Below, piece by piece: positions 35,801-46,941 of a stretch of DNA of 64,000 nt. Each line of letters begins with the position of its first letter. The stretch's first letter is position 1. The notes under the pieces were generated by a model that saw only the letters and a program-made list of their open reading frames with translations, had not been told where the DNA came from and searched no databases. The position numbers and the translations under genes were made by a program. This DNA is from Erythroxylum novogranatense (Eukaryota; Streptophyta; Magnoliopsida; Malpighiales; Erythroxylaceae): the NCBI GenBank assembly GCA_029891385.1, contig CM057227.1, positions 59,273,567 through 59,337,566 on the forward strand. Reading direction: 5' to 3'.

Positions 35801-37174
35801 AATTGTAGCCTTATGTCTCTAGTTTAATTCAAAACAAGAATCGTCTCATTTCAATTCCCAGATCAAAAGTTATACTCAAATTACTCACAGGTGTTCCCAA
35901 TCCAAAAATTTCACCCTAATCCGAACTTAAATTCAAAAATTAAAAGTCCTAAGGGCAAAATTGACATTTCATGTCTTCATATGATTTGTAGCCCCTTGTC
36001 TTATCTTTATTTCGCCTCAAGAATCGCTTCAATCGGATCTCTACAGATCCCCAATTTCACAAAACACTGAATCATGTTCGGAAAATTTCGACTCACTTTG
36101 ATTAAATTAATCACCATTAATTTAATCTCAAAATTCATAATATTTCATGAGGATGTATATAATTGTCTTAGGAATCCAACGCAAAAGAATCAACTCAATC
36201 GGATGTCGGACGGAAAGATATAAGCAAAATAGTGAACAAAGGTCGGATTAAAGGAGGAAAGTCAAGAAAATCAAGAAAAAAAACAGGCGTCGGATGGCGA
36301 CGGACGCCCAAATCATGAGGGCGAGACGCCCGTCATGAGGGCGAGGCGCCCGCTCGCTAGGGCGGCGTCGCCTAGCGAGGCGCACAGCTCATGAGGGCGA
36401 GCCTTGCCTCGCGAGAAGGAAGGCCCGCCTCGCTAGGCGGAGGCGTCGCCTAGCGAGGCGATATCTGGTGAGCCGTCATACTAGCGAGGCGCTTAAAACT
36501 TTTCTTCTTTTTTTTTTTTCACTTAAAATCGAAACTTTCAAATTCATAACTTTTACTCCCGAACTCCGATTTTGACAAACTTAGTCTCTATAGAAAGCTT
36601 GAGAGAAGCTCTAAATCTTCCGAGAAGAACATAAAACTCAATTCAACTCCTACGGGAGTCCATTTTTCGGTCAAAGATACTATCCTCTATACAAACTTGT
36701 AAAAATCAAACTTAATATTCCGAGATCAAAAAATTGCATACTTTATATCGAAATAAAGATCAAAACAAATCCTTCAATTTTCATGAAGAACATCAAAGCT
36801 CAAATAACCTCTAACTAGGTTAATTCCTCACTCAAAGATTCAATCATAATAAAAGTCAAACCCGATCAAACATAAACTTTGACTAATCATAACTTTCACT
36901 CCCGATATCGAAAAATTACAAACTTTATGTCCACAAAAATCTCTTAACATAACCTACAAGTTTCCAGAAGACTATTTTATCAAATTTTGCCTAAATCATA
37001 AGTCAACTCTCAAAGTCAAATATTCTCTCTCCAAAAAGTCAAACTTTCTAAATCCTTCAAATTTTCACACTTTTTCTTTCTAATTCTTGCTATATAACTT
37101 CATTTCAATCAACTCATCCACTTGACCATTCATATTACTAAATCAAATTGTCACTCAAGGTTCGGGGTCCAACA
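32804..37174 (-). repeat. Big-LTR element, 5' LTR (right copy)
   Basis: 4371 bp. It is about 130 bp longer than the left copy, mainly in the CGAA-rich stretch (32830-33180) and the GC-rich block (36285-36495). It ends TTCGGGGTCCAACA, followed by the target-site copy ATTAA. No gene is seen. Confidence 0.92.
36285..36495. repeat. GC-rich motif block in the right big LTR
   Basis: Repeated CTAGCGAGGCG, GAGGGCGAGGCGCCCG and CCTCGCTAGGCG motifs, about twelve in 210 bases, with inverted pairs. It is longer than the block in the left LTR. Confidence 0.85.
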
Positions 37175-37945
37175 ATTAAAGCCTTAAAAACTTACCAATC
37201 AAAGATCAAAGCCACAAATCATCGTAAACCCTAAATCCTTCAAAATCAACGATTAATCCACTCCAAATCTTTCTCAACCTTCAATAATCACAATAAATCA
37301 CTTAGCCTAGCACAATAAGAGGGAAACCACATGAAAGATCGAAGAATCCTTACCTATGGAGGAAATCGAAATCACCGTAGAGAAGGGAGAAGAAGAAATG
37401 AGTTTTGCCTTAGGGTAAATCCTCAATTCTCAACTTAGCTATTTATAGACAAAGGTCTCCAACTCAGTCCAAATTTTAGTCTTCAATTACCAATGGTTTA
37501 ACATTTTTATTTCCTATCAGTAAAATTCTAATTTTTTTCCATTGCCATTGGGCGCTTCTTTCAAGATTATACAAATAATCGATTCATCCCCAAAACTTCC
37601 GGTCTAGGCATTTTCTCCCAAAGTTCTCAAAATTTTCTATAAACCACTAAGATTTACCAGTCACTCGAAATCAATATTAAATCAATCAATTGAATCCAAT
37701 AACTCTAATTTCCCAATTAACCCCCAATCCAGTCAGTCCGGTCAGTTCACAATCCAATCAGTTCTTACTCACAATTAAGTGTCGGAAAATCATGAATGCA
37801 TGTACCTATGTATAAATGCATATGCAATAGACCTGTTCCTCTATAATTAGAGGCCAGTAACATGCTCAGTCAATGAATGCAGTGAAATCCAATCAGTTCA
37901 ACCCAATGACCAAAATACCCTTGCTAACAGTAACGGGATGTTACA
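37175..37945 (-). repeat. Tekay-1 5' LTR, right part
   Basis: It resumes AATTAAAGCCTTAAAAACTT exactly where the left part stopped and aligns with about 20180-20943 of the sister LTR, ending GGGATGTTACA. One patch (37728-37770) differs strongly from the sister copy by several inserted CAGT-like words. Confidence 0.9.
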
Positions 37946-39060
37946 TGGGATCATGCGTTGATCAAGTATGGCAATAGACATCATTATCATTGGATTCCAA
38001 GCAAGGTGTATTTCTAAACTTCAATCCTTCTTATGGGAAAAGATCATTCATACTTTGATGTTCTTCTTCATAACCTGAGATCATGTGCAACAAGTGTTTT
38101 GGGTGTCATCCATACACTTTTTTATTCTTTTTATAGCATTTTTTGTGTATTAGTAGAAGTTTTCATTAATTGTCTGGCTCTTTCTGTATAGATATTGAAG
38201 AAAGGGATCAGGGAATACAAGAAATTCAGCAGCAGACTGGTGAAGTGAATGAGATATTTAAAGATCTTGCTTTCCTTGTACATGAGCAAGGAGCTTTGAT
38301 TGGTAATTCCATCTTTTCTTTTTTGGTGAAACTGTTTTCCACTACATTCGGGACATTTTGGAATTGTGACTTATCTATTCTGTTTTTGTTTTCCTCTATC
38401 ATATATGGTTGAAATTCCAATTTTTTATCCAATACCAAGTTATTGGAATATAGCTATTCATATCAAAATTCCACTGTTTTGCTTGATCGTAGAATTATGA
38501 CTCTAAATAACTCATTTTCATTAGATTACCCAAAGATCAAACTCATCTTTGGTAGGGTATTTTCATTTCTTCATTTATTTCCTTCTTTAAATTCTTTTAG
38601 AGAAGTTTAGACCTATCTTTTAAGTTTCATGTTATCAGAGGAACATCAAAAGCCCAAGGTCCATAGCTTTCTTATTTTCCTACTTAAGTAATGCAGTTAT
38701 CGACTTCAAAGTTGTGGTATTACCAACGCAAAATGACTAGTAGTGTTGATAAGAGAAATATGTTTTATATTTACAATAAGTTAAAGTCTCTTGAGTATTT
38801 TGGATTTAAAATTTTGCAACTTATTCTTTGTGTTTTTGTGCAGACTTGCTTGCTTCTGGTTATCTTTGGAATTGTACTTCTCATCGTGATCATAGTTCTC
38901 GCAGCCTAATCTTAAGGTGTCTTGATTTCCTTATTGAGCAATTTGAGGAGCTGTTTGAAAACAACATAGTTTTTCTTTTTGCTAATTTCGTCGGTGATGT
39001 AGTGTCTCACTACTAGTCGGAGATTGTGTATACTGTATAGTGAATGGTATGGTATTATTC
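37946..39060 (+). pseudogene. Captured SYP2/PEP12-type Qa-SNARE gene fragment, last exons
   Basis: Exon 38192-38302 encodes IEERDQGIQEIQQQTGEV and NEIFKDLAFLVHEQGALI, the SNARE-helix region of SYP2 syntaxins; it is framed by TATAG and GTAATT. Exon 38844-38909, after TTTTTGTGCAG, encodes TCLLLVIFGIVLLIVIIVLA, a final A and a stop: the complete membrane anchor. These proteins act in fusion at prevacuolar and vacuolar membranes. The exon normally between them (end of the SNARE motif and linker) is not found in 38303-38843. Introns are kept, so capture was at DNA level. The part after 38909 is probably 3' untranslated sequence. Confidence 0.92.
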
Positions 39061-39419
39061 AGTTGTTTCATGTGGGTGGGGAATGTTTTTCTTTTTCTCT
39101 TTTGGTTATTCAGGTGTGCTGGGCATTTCGAGGGAGTGTCAAAATTTTTAATGTGATGAATAAAATATCAAATTCTTTGGTCTACAGCAATCGATGAAGC
39201 TCCTCAGTATCATCAATAATGTTAAAGACTTATTTTCCTGTTTTTCATTTTCCGGAAATTCTGACATAATCCGTGTCCGCCTATATGACATTACAGATCT
39301 AATTTGAAGCAATATTTGTACTAACTTTTTGAGTTTGCAAAAGTTATTAAATAAATAAGAGTTAAAAAATTGTATTTTAAAAATAAGAGTCAAAAATGGG
39401 AAAAATAATAATTAAAAAA
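39061..39419. other. CACTA interior between syntaxin 3' end and subterminal repeats
   Basis: AT-rich sequence with no recognised gene. The first part may still be flanking DNA of the captured syntaxin gene. An 81-codon minus-strand frame (39393-39148) has no recognisable domain. Confidence 0.5.
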
Positions 39420-39771
39420 TATAAATAATAATAAAAACGTCACGGAAGATATTTCTGCGACGTTTTTATGGAAACGTCAGGGAAGACATTCTGTGACGTT
39501 TTTGTGGAAATGTTGCGAAATGTCTTCCGCGAAGTTTTCAAAAAAAGTCACAGAAAGAGTAATCTTTCAGTGATGTTTTTCAAAACGTCGCGGAATGTCC
39601 ATGTTTTCTATGACGTTTTACAGGAAACGTTGCAAAAACTATTTACCTACACCACATTCGGTGACGTTTTTTGTGACGTTTTTGAAAACGTCGCAAATTG
39701 TATTTTGTGACATTTTTTGACATTTTTTGACGTTTTTTAAACGTCGTGGATTGACTTATTTTCTTGTAGTG
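39420..39771. repeat. CACTA right subterminal repeats and terminus
   Basis: More than ten GCGACGTTTTT, AAAACGTC and GTGACGTTTTT units in both orientations lead to the terminus TTTTCTTGTAGTG. The ATT that follows is the target-site copy. Confidence 0.9.
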
Positions 39772-40708
39772 ATTAAAAATTAAAAAAAAAAAAAACTAAG
39801 AACCAAATTAATTCTGAACGCAAGGAAAAAGAAAATACTTAAAAATTCAATATTAAGTATTGTGTCTAGATAATGAATCCCCCTAAGAATCATTAGATAT
39901 TAACCCTTTATCATACAATTAAATTATTAATTATTGGACCATGGAAATTTCTATCTTATGTTAATATCTTTCTCAAGACCATTAACCGCTAATTCATCAG
40001 TTGATTAACATAACTCTTTCTAGTTAAATGCTTTAGGATTGCATTATTAATTCATGAATTTTGATATTAGGTTTGACCATAATCCAGAGGATTTATCTAT
40101 AGGTTTACATATAACTCCTTTTAATTATAGTACACCTATTCATACAAGAGGATTTCTCAATCTCAATAATATAAAATCAAATAATGCACTAATATTCCAG
40201 ATATATTAGAACAAGAATGAAATGCATAATTGAATCGCAATAAATCAATCAATATAATTCCATGAATAAAAGATCAACACATATTGTTACCACAAACTAG
40301 GGTTCATTACTCCTAGACGTTAAAAACGTTTAGTTACAACTTATAGAAACCAAAATTGAAGATAAACATGTAGAAAAACTAATAGAAAACAAAGAAATCA
40401 TAATTTTAAATATCCGTTTTTCTTCTATTGGATCTTCATGCAAAGCTAGATTTCATATTGTTTTTTAACGAATCTCTTAATGTATTTTTCATGTTTTCAT
40501 CGTTTAGCTAGAACTATCACCTCTGAGTGTGTCTTATGAAATAAAATCTTATAAAAACTCATCTTCCTTCTTTTTCCTCTACTTACATCCTTTTATAGTA
40601 AAAATTAAGGTTTTTAGGACATACACAATCTCTTACATAACTTTGTAGGTGACTGTGTAGCCCTAAAAAAACCTAAAATCATGACTTTACACTTTCGCAA
40701 AGGCTTAT
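39772..40708 (-). repeat. Athila-3 3' LTR, piece 2
   Basis: The LTR continues after the CACTA insertion (the first ATT is the duplicated target site) and aligns with 54850-55476 and 56883-57200 of the 5' LTR, for example at ATTAGATATTAACCCTTTATCATACAATTA-like and AAACTAATAGAAAACAAA blocks. It stops where Gypsy-D was inserted. No gene. Confidence 0.8.
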
Positions 40709-43656
40709 TATTAGACCCTGAAATTTTTTTCAATTATTATCGATTTATTTGTTTAATTATTTAATTAGGATTTGTTTGTTTATTTATTTATTTATAGAAT
40801 TGGGTCATTAAATTTAGTAAGCATGAATAGAGATTAGAATTATAAGGAAAATTAGAATTAAGTTAGAATTAATATGGGAATGTTAGAATTAAGTTAGCTT
40901 AAGGAGTTAGTAGATAAAGATAAAAGAAGGGGGTAAATGGACATTATATTAAATGATGAGGGCATAATTGGGAGACCAAAGATAAAAGTTGTCTTAAAAT
41001 TTAGAACAAGAGAAGAGAGAGTCCTAGAAGAGAAGAGAAAAGAGAGAAAAAAAAGTGAGAGAAGAAGAAGGGGAGCAGAAGGTCGTGAGAGAAGCTAGAG
41101 AAGAAGAAGAAGAAGATGTGGGAAGAAGAGAAATTAAGGTTGTTAAGGTAAGGTAATCATCTTTTCTTCTTGCTTTATTGAAGAAATGGGTTGCATTGAG
41201 AATGAAGGGATTGGAGAGAGAAGGGTTTGTGTTGGAAGAAGAGGAAGAAGGAACCCATTTGATTCCTAGAGTTTCTAAACTAGGTCATGGATTTTCTAAC
41301 CTAGATGGACTATGGGTAGGTTAGGTTTGAGCTTCATTTATGTTTATTACATTTTTGTGATTATTGAAGTTTATGAATTTTATTGGAATTTTGTTTTGAA
41401 TGGAACCTTGGTTGTTTCAGGAAACCAAGAGAATCTTACCCAAGAGCAAGAGGAAAGATAATCTTGAGTTAGATTTTTACAACCGAAATTAGGTGGGTAA
41501 TATATTTATGGTTGTTGTGAAATTGAGAAAATTCTTGCTTGTGTTTATATATGGATTGCTTGAATTTGACTTGTTTGTGAACGATGGAAATTGTTTGATG
41601 ATTGATGATTATGTTATACCTTGAAAAAGGTTATAACATTTTGTATAAATGAAAAGAAGAAAAGCATGAAAGTATGAGCATATGATAAAATGATTTTGAG
41701 CATGATTATGTGCTTTTGTTTGGGCAAGAGTGGGGCCATTCTGTCCGTCACATGCACGTTGACAAAAGCCTTCTCCTGGCTGCCTGTTTGTGGCATATGA
41801 GTTCCAAAAATGGACTCATTCTATTCATAGCGTAAACATCAGTTTCTCCATTCTATTTCCATGAAACCCTCGAGCTAATTGTTGGTGCATTGCACCTTTG
41901 AATTGTCAAGTATGATGCATTTAAGTGTTATGTTTGATGGCTGAAGTCTATGTTATGTGTTATGTGTTTTGAGTTAAATTGATTAATTTTTGAACTGCCA
42001 GAATAGATTAAGAATGTTTGAATTGCTAGATATACATAGATATACGCTTGAATTTGTGGTCAATTTCCAATGGCTATAAATATATTAGCCACTGAGTTAT
42101 GTAACTCTCCCCACTATTCCCTCCTTAGGTGCAGAACGAGACAGTTAGCAATCCTTGAAAGGCATCGGACACTCCAAGATAGTTAAAGACTTTTGTACTA
42201 AGTTGGTGAACATTTTGGATAGCTTTATAGGCATATCAACATTGAGAATCTTTTTTTTATTTAGTTTTAAGTTAGTGATGTGTAAGTTGATTTGTAATGG
42301 AAGTTTGTATAAAATCTTTTTGGATTTATTGATGAAATATGATTGTGTTTTGCATGTGATTTCAAAGCTTTCATAGGTGTCGAAATATATATTCTGACTT
42401 CAAGGGAAAAACTTTATCAATCTGGGGTGAATGAGGAAAAGTTGTCTTCTTAGAAGTTGTAGATTGTCCTCTTGGCTTTCCAATTGTATGAAGTACGAAA
42501 TTTTTGGACATCAGAATAAAGAGATATGATCATTATAAGTGGTGATGCTGTATAGGATATATATACAGAATAGCTATAGTAAGGATGCGAATTTGTTGTA
42601 TATGATGAGTCATTTGAGTTGAGATTCGGGAGTTTAATACAACCAAATTAGTAACTGAATGTTTAAAGAGTGATATTACATCATAAGAAGTGAATTCGGG
42701 AAGATTATTAGTGAAAGTGATGTTAGAATGGATGTAGGAACCAATGGAGATGTTTTGGAGAGTGCAGTTAATGCTTTAGAACTTTTGGTGATTTGAGGAA
42801 AACCCTGTAGAAATACGTTCATTTGTTTCATCTTAGACTGAATCACTTCATCTGATTCATCTTAGACTGAATCCCTTCCCCTGATTTATCTTAGACTGAA
42901 TCCCTTTGTTTGATTCGTCTTAGACTAAGTCCCTTCGTCTTATTCATTTTAGACTGAATCCCTTCCTCTTATTCATCTTAGACTGAATCACTTCGTCTGA
43001 TCCATCTACACTTTTGAAAATTTGAGATTTTGACCCTCTAGATGAAAAAATCACTCTTCAAGGTCTTAACAATAGTTGTACATCTTGAAGTCCTCTTCAA
43101 AACTGCCTTAAAACTACTACAATCCGATATCTCTAGTGAAAGTTATAATTGTCCTAAGATAGGTACAATAAGATTGAGGATATAATCATGTTTGATACTT
43201 TTGGCCATAACTTCATCATCTGACCTCCAAATGAACTGATTCTTGAACCAATAGATTCCTAACATTTTTTTTCTATCTCTCCATAAAAATTTATATCCTT
43301 CAATCTTGATTTGAAAAAGATTGATGAAAAGAAAGTGAGGGATCAGTTAGGAGAGCATGATTAGGTTATGAACATACTTCGATATTTTAATCATATCATG
43401 ATCGATAGAGCTCCGAATGAGATGATTCTTATTTCAAAATAAACTAGAGACATGGAGCTACAATTATTTTGAAGAATTCAAGTAGTGATTTAGGTGTCTG
43501 ATTGGTGTGGGCTTGGTTCTTGTGGGTTGAGACATTATGAGAATGAGAATGAACCGATGTTGGCCAGGGAGATCTCATGGAAATAACCTTATAGAATAAT
43601 ACGCTCACATCTTATGATACATCTAGATAGTTAGGTTCTGGAAATGGGGTCCAACA
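40709..43656 (+). repeat. Gypsy-D 5' LTR
   Basis: About 2948 bp, ending GGGGTCCAACA, matching the 3' LTR with a constant offset of about 7994-8008. It has a purine-rich GAGAAGAAG tract (about 41010-41130), a 29-bp minisatellite (42826-43010) and no convincing gene. Confidence 0.87.
42826..43010. repeat. 29-bp minisatellite in the Gypsy-D 5' LTR
   Basis: TCTTAGACTG recurs at 42831, 42860, 42889, 42918, 42947 and 42976, exactly 29 bases apart (minor variants at the fourth and fifth). The unit reads roughly TTCATCTTAGACTGAATCCC plus TTCGTCTGA. Six units are present. Confidence 0.93.
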
Positions 43657-43675
43657 TCTTATTATATCAGAGCTT
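43657..43675 (+). other. Gypsy-D primer-binding site
   Basis: TTATATCAGAGCTTAG follows the 5' LTR. TATCAGAGC matches the tRNA-Met-type site TGGTATCAGAGC with the leading TGG altered. Confidence 0.8.
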
Positions 43676-43856
43676 AGGCTTTAAAGAGTCATAGGGTTAG
43701 AATACATTGTGCTATGCATTATTGTGATATGTGATAAATGTTTGTATTGTAAATTGATTGATTGTCTTAAGTGACATGCATATCATACATACATGTAGGA
43801 AATAGGATTAAAATAAAGTGTAAGCTAATTGTTAATGTTTCATTTAAAGGAGTAAA

Positions 43857-44082
43857 ATGCCACCTCATAGAAGGACACGAGGAGTTCTGCAAGGATCTAT
43901 TGCACCTGACTCATCACCAAGAGAGGAGAGTACTGATGAATCTATAGCCATAAGAAACTAAGGCTTTTGTAGGACAAGGTAGTGAGCCTATTTGATCACA
44001 GACGTAGGAGTCTCCTCTTCCACAGGAGCAACTGCTTGCTCTATTAAATCCGAGGATGTTTCAAGCATTTGCTCAGGCTATA
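43857..44082 (+). pseudogene. Gypsy-D gag, N-terminal piece
   Basis: The ATG at 43857 begins MPPHRRTRGVLQGSIAPDSS, a basic start typical of chromovirus gag. A stop occurs at about 43960. The later stretch near 44050 reads RMFQAFAQA before the solo LTR cuts in. Gag continues at 46942. Confidence 0.7.
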
Positions 44083-46941
44083 TGTAGTGCCCCCATACCG
44101 TAGGGCACACACCGGGACGCCCGTGGGCCGTTCTGATGCATAACCTACGATAAGGGTGCACTACCAACAAACCCAACTACAATCCACATGGCAACAATAT
44201 AAAAATCACTAATCTTTGAAACCAAAATACTTTCTCATTTCTTTCCATAGAGACCATAAATACACAATTCTATCATTGTCCACGGTCAGTACAAAACTCA
44301 AAAGAACTAAAACAACTCCTCACTAGGTCATCTCTAAAAGTCCCAGCTGACCCACCTTTGTGCCATACTTCTCTTGCCAACACTCTCTACAAGGCAGGAA
44401 AAGTCTCTCTCTCATTGGAGCTAGGAGTCTACTATCTCTGTCTTGAAAAATATTTGCAATGTTAGGTGAGTTTGCGAACTCAACGAGAAACCATCATCGA
44501 TGGTTCACTCAACTCATGCATATACCACCAATTCACAGAATATCACATAGTAACACATTCGGAAATATCACATGCGTTATCATTTCATAAATATAAGGCA
44601 TTTCGCCTTTCACACAGTCCACATTTAATCATTCGTATATGCAATGAACATGTGACACTTTCTATTTTATTACGGTGTTGTGATCGTGCGCCTGATCTGT
44701 CCCAAAAATGGGCTCATTAATGGTGAGCATGTGGCTCTGAATTACAGTGGGCTTGAAGCCCTGATACGGTGAGCCTGTGGCTCTGAATTACGTTGGGCTC
44801 GAAGCTCTGTTGCGTTGAGTTTTAAGCTCTGAAATACGGTGGCTGCTCCGGTCACAACTGTCATTATCTAAACATGCCTTTATGCATGAATGCATATGTC
44901 TCAATTTACAATAGCTGTATCACAACATAATGCCATATGTCCCAATTCGCATTGAAACCAAGAAATTACAATTCATACACAAATGACACTTCGTTATCAA
45001 GTTCCCGATATTTCGGACACCTATGGTCCGAAATCAATCAAAATCAAACACATAAACCCTCCATTATCTCCACTTGGCCTAAGCACATAATTTTAAACAC
45101 ACAAAGATTGAGGAACCAACTAGGTTACTCAACTCTAAACTTCCGAGCTAATGTCGGGAAGTCTCAGCCACGTCGGAAGATCGACGCTCCACTTGTGCCT
45201 CTAAAACAATCAGAATACACAAACATTACCAATAGCACAATCATAATAGTCAATAATGCCCATGCAGCGAATGAATTGCGTACCATACATGTTCATGACA
45301 TTCCCGACACTATTCCCAAAACTTTCCATCTCAACTCTTTTTCTCTAAAAGATAAAAATTCCTAGACACCATAACTCATTTAACTAAGTTCAGAACTCCC
45401 AAAAGTCAAACTCCAAGACATAAGGAATATCTTTATATCGAAATCATATTCACTATTCAATTGCCATCCGATTTCGAGAACTTTCAAAATTGATTCAGAA
45501 ATTCCATTCTTATAAATTTGCAATTCTTAGTCTCTAAATTGCAATAAATCAAGAACCAATTCATTAGGGATAAAACCTCAAAATTTATAATTCACTTTCG
45601 GAGAAATGGCGTCCTCGCCGCGGCGCAAGGTTGCTCGTCATGCGAGATCCTCAGATAAGTCATGGCGTGTCAAGGTCAAGGCGGCGATCGCTGGCGTGCA
45701 TTTCGCTAACACTCGCCGCGGCATATGCTCCTTTGTTCGTCGCGGCGTGCGAAAGGAAAATTGCTCGCCTCGGCGTGCGATGAGCACGCGATGTGCAACC
45801 CCAGAAACACGCCTGAAACCTAGATTTCTCACTTCTGTCAAACTTTAATCCCTCTAACTCAGTTCAAAACACTCCAAAACAACTGGATATTCTCCAAACT
45901 ACTAATCCCTAACCTCAATTCCATGAAATGACCATTATCCCTCAATTTCCAAAACAAAAAAAGATAAAATCATCAACTCATCTCATCCGAAACTTATACA
46001 TTTCCCATTCATCAAATACTCTAATCAATCATCAATATATTCCAATTAATCCACAAATTAAACTATCCAAAGCAAAAGGAGTAAGAACTTACTTGATAAA
46101 TCTTCAAACCTTCAAAATCACTTCAATCCCCTAACACAAACACACCCACGATAGTCACCCAAACCCATACTCATCATCATATTCTCCGACACAAAGCTTA
46201 AGGGATAGGTTATAAGTGAAGAAGGAAGAAATTAAGCAAGAAAAATGGAAACAAAGAGCAACGATGGTGATCCACGAAGAAGAAGAGAAGAAGATAAAGA
46301 GGAAAGCAATTTTTTTTCATTCAAAAGAAGCAAACATCGTGGGAGCAAATTCAAAGGAGCAAGGGTTTTAAACCCAAAACAATTTAAAAGCTTAAGGCTT
46401 GTTTGGCAAAACTCTTGCCACAAGGCCAGTCCATAAAGCCTAAATCCAATTTCTATTCTATTCTCTCCCAAATTTGCAATGGCTCTAAACAATAAATCCT
46501 AAAATCATGACTCTAATTTTTCCGTGCCATTTGCCAATCAATCTCAAAACCGGAATCCAATTTATTAGCCATTAGGACATCTTTTTTGGTCCAGACATGT
46601 AACTCTGAAAATTCCAGAAAAATTTTCTAAAAATCCTCAAAAATATGAAACACATGATTATACACTCCAATTCCATTTTTCAAACCCCTAGAACTCATTT
46701 TTCACTCGAATTTAATATTCAAAGCACAATCTACACAAAAATCACAGAATTTCCAATTTACACACTTATACCGGGAATATGTCATACATGCATGTACCTG
46801 CATATGCTAGTGAAACAACTTCCAATGATCAATATATATATAGAGGCAAAAATGCATGTGCAATTCGAAATATGCATGCACACAATCCTAACCCATTCCA
46901 AGATACCAATATGCCCATCCCATCAGTGACGGGATGTTACA
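44083..46941 (-). repeat. Solo Tekay-like LTR in Gypsy-D gag
   Basis: 2859 bp, ends TGTAGTGCC (left) and GGGATGTTACA (right). It is related to the Tekay-1 LTRs (shared ends, the AAACCATCATCGATGGTTCA block and a CGCCGCGGCG-rich patch at 45600-45800) but clearly diverged from them. The flanks CTATA and CCATG agree at three of five positions, consistent with an aged duplication. Removing it restores a gag frame across the junction. The 142-codon frame at 44937-45365 has no recognisable domain. Confidence 0.82.

Larger units (their letters stand above)
27772..37174 (-). mobile_element. Non-coding big-LTR retroelement (4.3-kb LTRs, 0.8-kb interior), TSD ATTAA
   Basis: The minus-strand LTRs start TGTTGGACCCCGAACC and end GGGTGGCAACA or GGGTGACAACA. 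ATTAA flanks the element at 27767-27771 and 37175-37179. The two LTRs (27772-32012 and 32804-37174) are nearly identical over long AT-rich stretches. The interior is only 791 bp, with a polypurine tract and a tRNA-Met primer site at its edges, so the boundaries are well supported. No gag or pol is present. It must have moved with proteins from another element, probably a chromovirus; this is inference from the primer and LTR start. Confidence 0.92.
18219..37945 (-). mobile_element. Tekay-1: Ty3/gypsy chromovirus, Tekay-like, TSD TGGGA
   Basis: The minus-strand LTRs start TGTAACATCCCG and end GGGCGCTACA or AGGCGCTACA. TGGGA flanks the element at 18214-18218 and 37946-37950. Reading leftward the order is 5' LTR (37945-25823, split by the big-LTR element), primer site, gag, protease, reverse transcriptase, RNase H, a truncated integrase, a 520-bp syntaxin fragment, and the 3' LTR (20943-18219). 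The element lies inside the syntaxin part of the CACTA transposon. Coding parts are broken. Confidence 0.9.
16057..39771. mobile_element. Non-autonomous CACTA transposon with captured gene pieces (Pack-CACTA), split by Tekay-1
   Basis: The right end TTTTCTTGTAGTG is the reverse complement of CACTACAAGAAAA, the CACTA terminus. The left end CATAACAAGAATAATATGC matches it at 14 of 19 positions. ATT lies directly outside both ends (16054-16056 and 39772-39774), the 3-bp target duplication expected of CACTA elements. Both subterminal regions carry repeated GCGACGTTTT/AAAACGTCGC motifs. Without the inserted Tekay-1 the element is about 4.0 kb. It has no transposase and instead carries RING-H2 and syntaxin gene pieces. 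Confidence 0.88.

Noticed and set aside
38192..38909. Functional syntaxin gene
   Set aside because: Only two exons of the 3' end are present, an exon between them is missing, and the fragment lies inside a CACTA element.
42826..43010. CRISPR-like array of regular repeats
   Set aside because: The 29-base units are contiguous with no unique spacers, lie in a plant LTR and occur in both LTRs.
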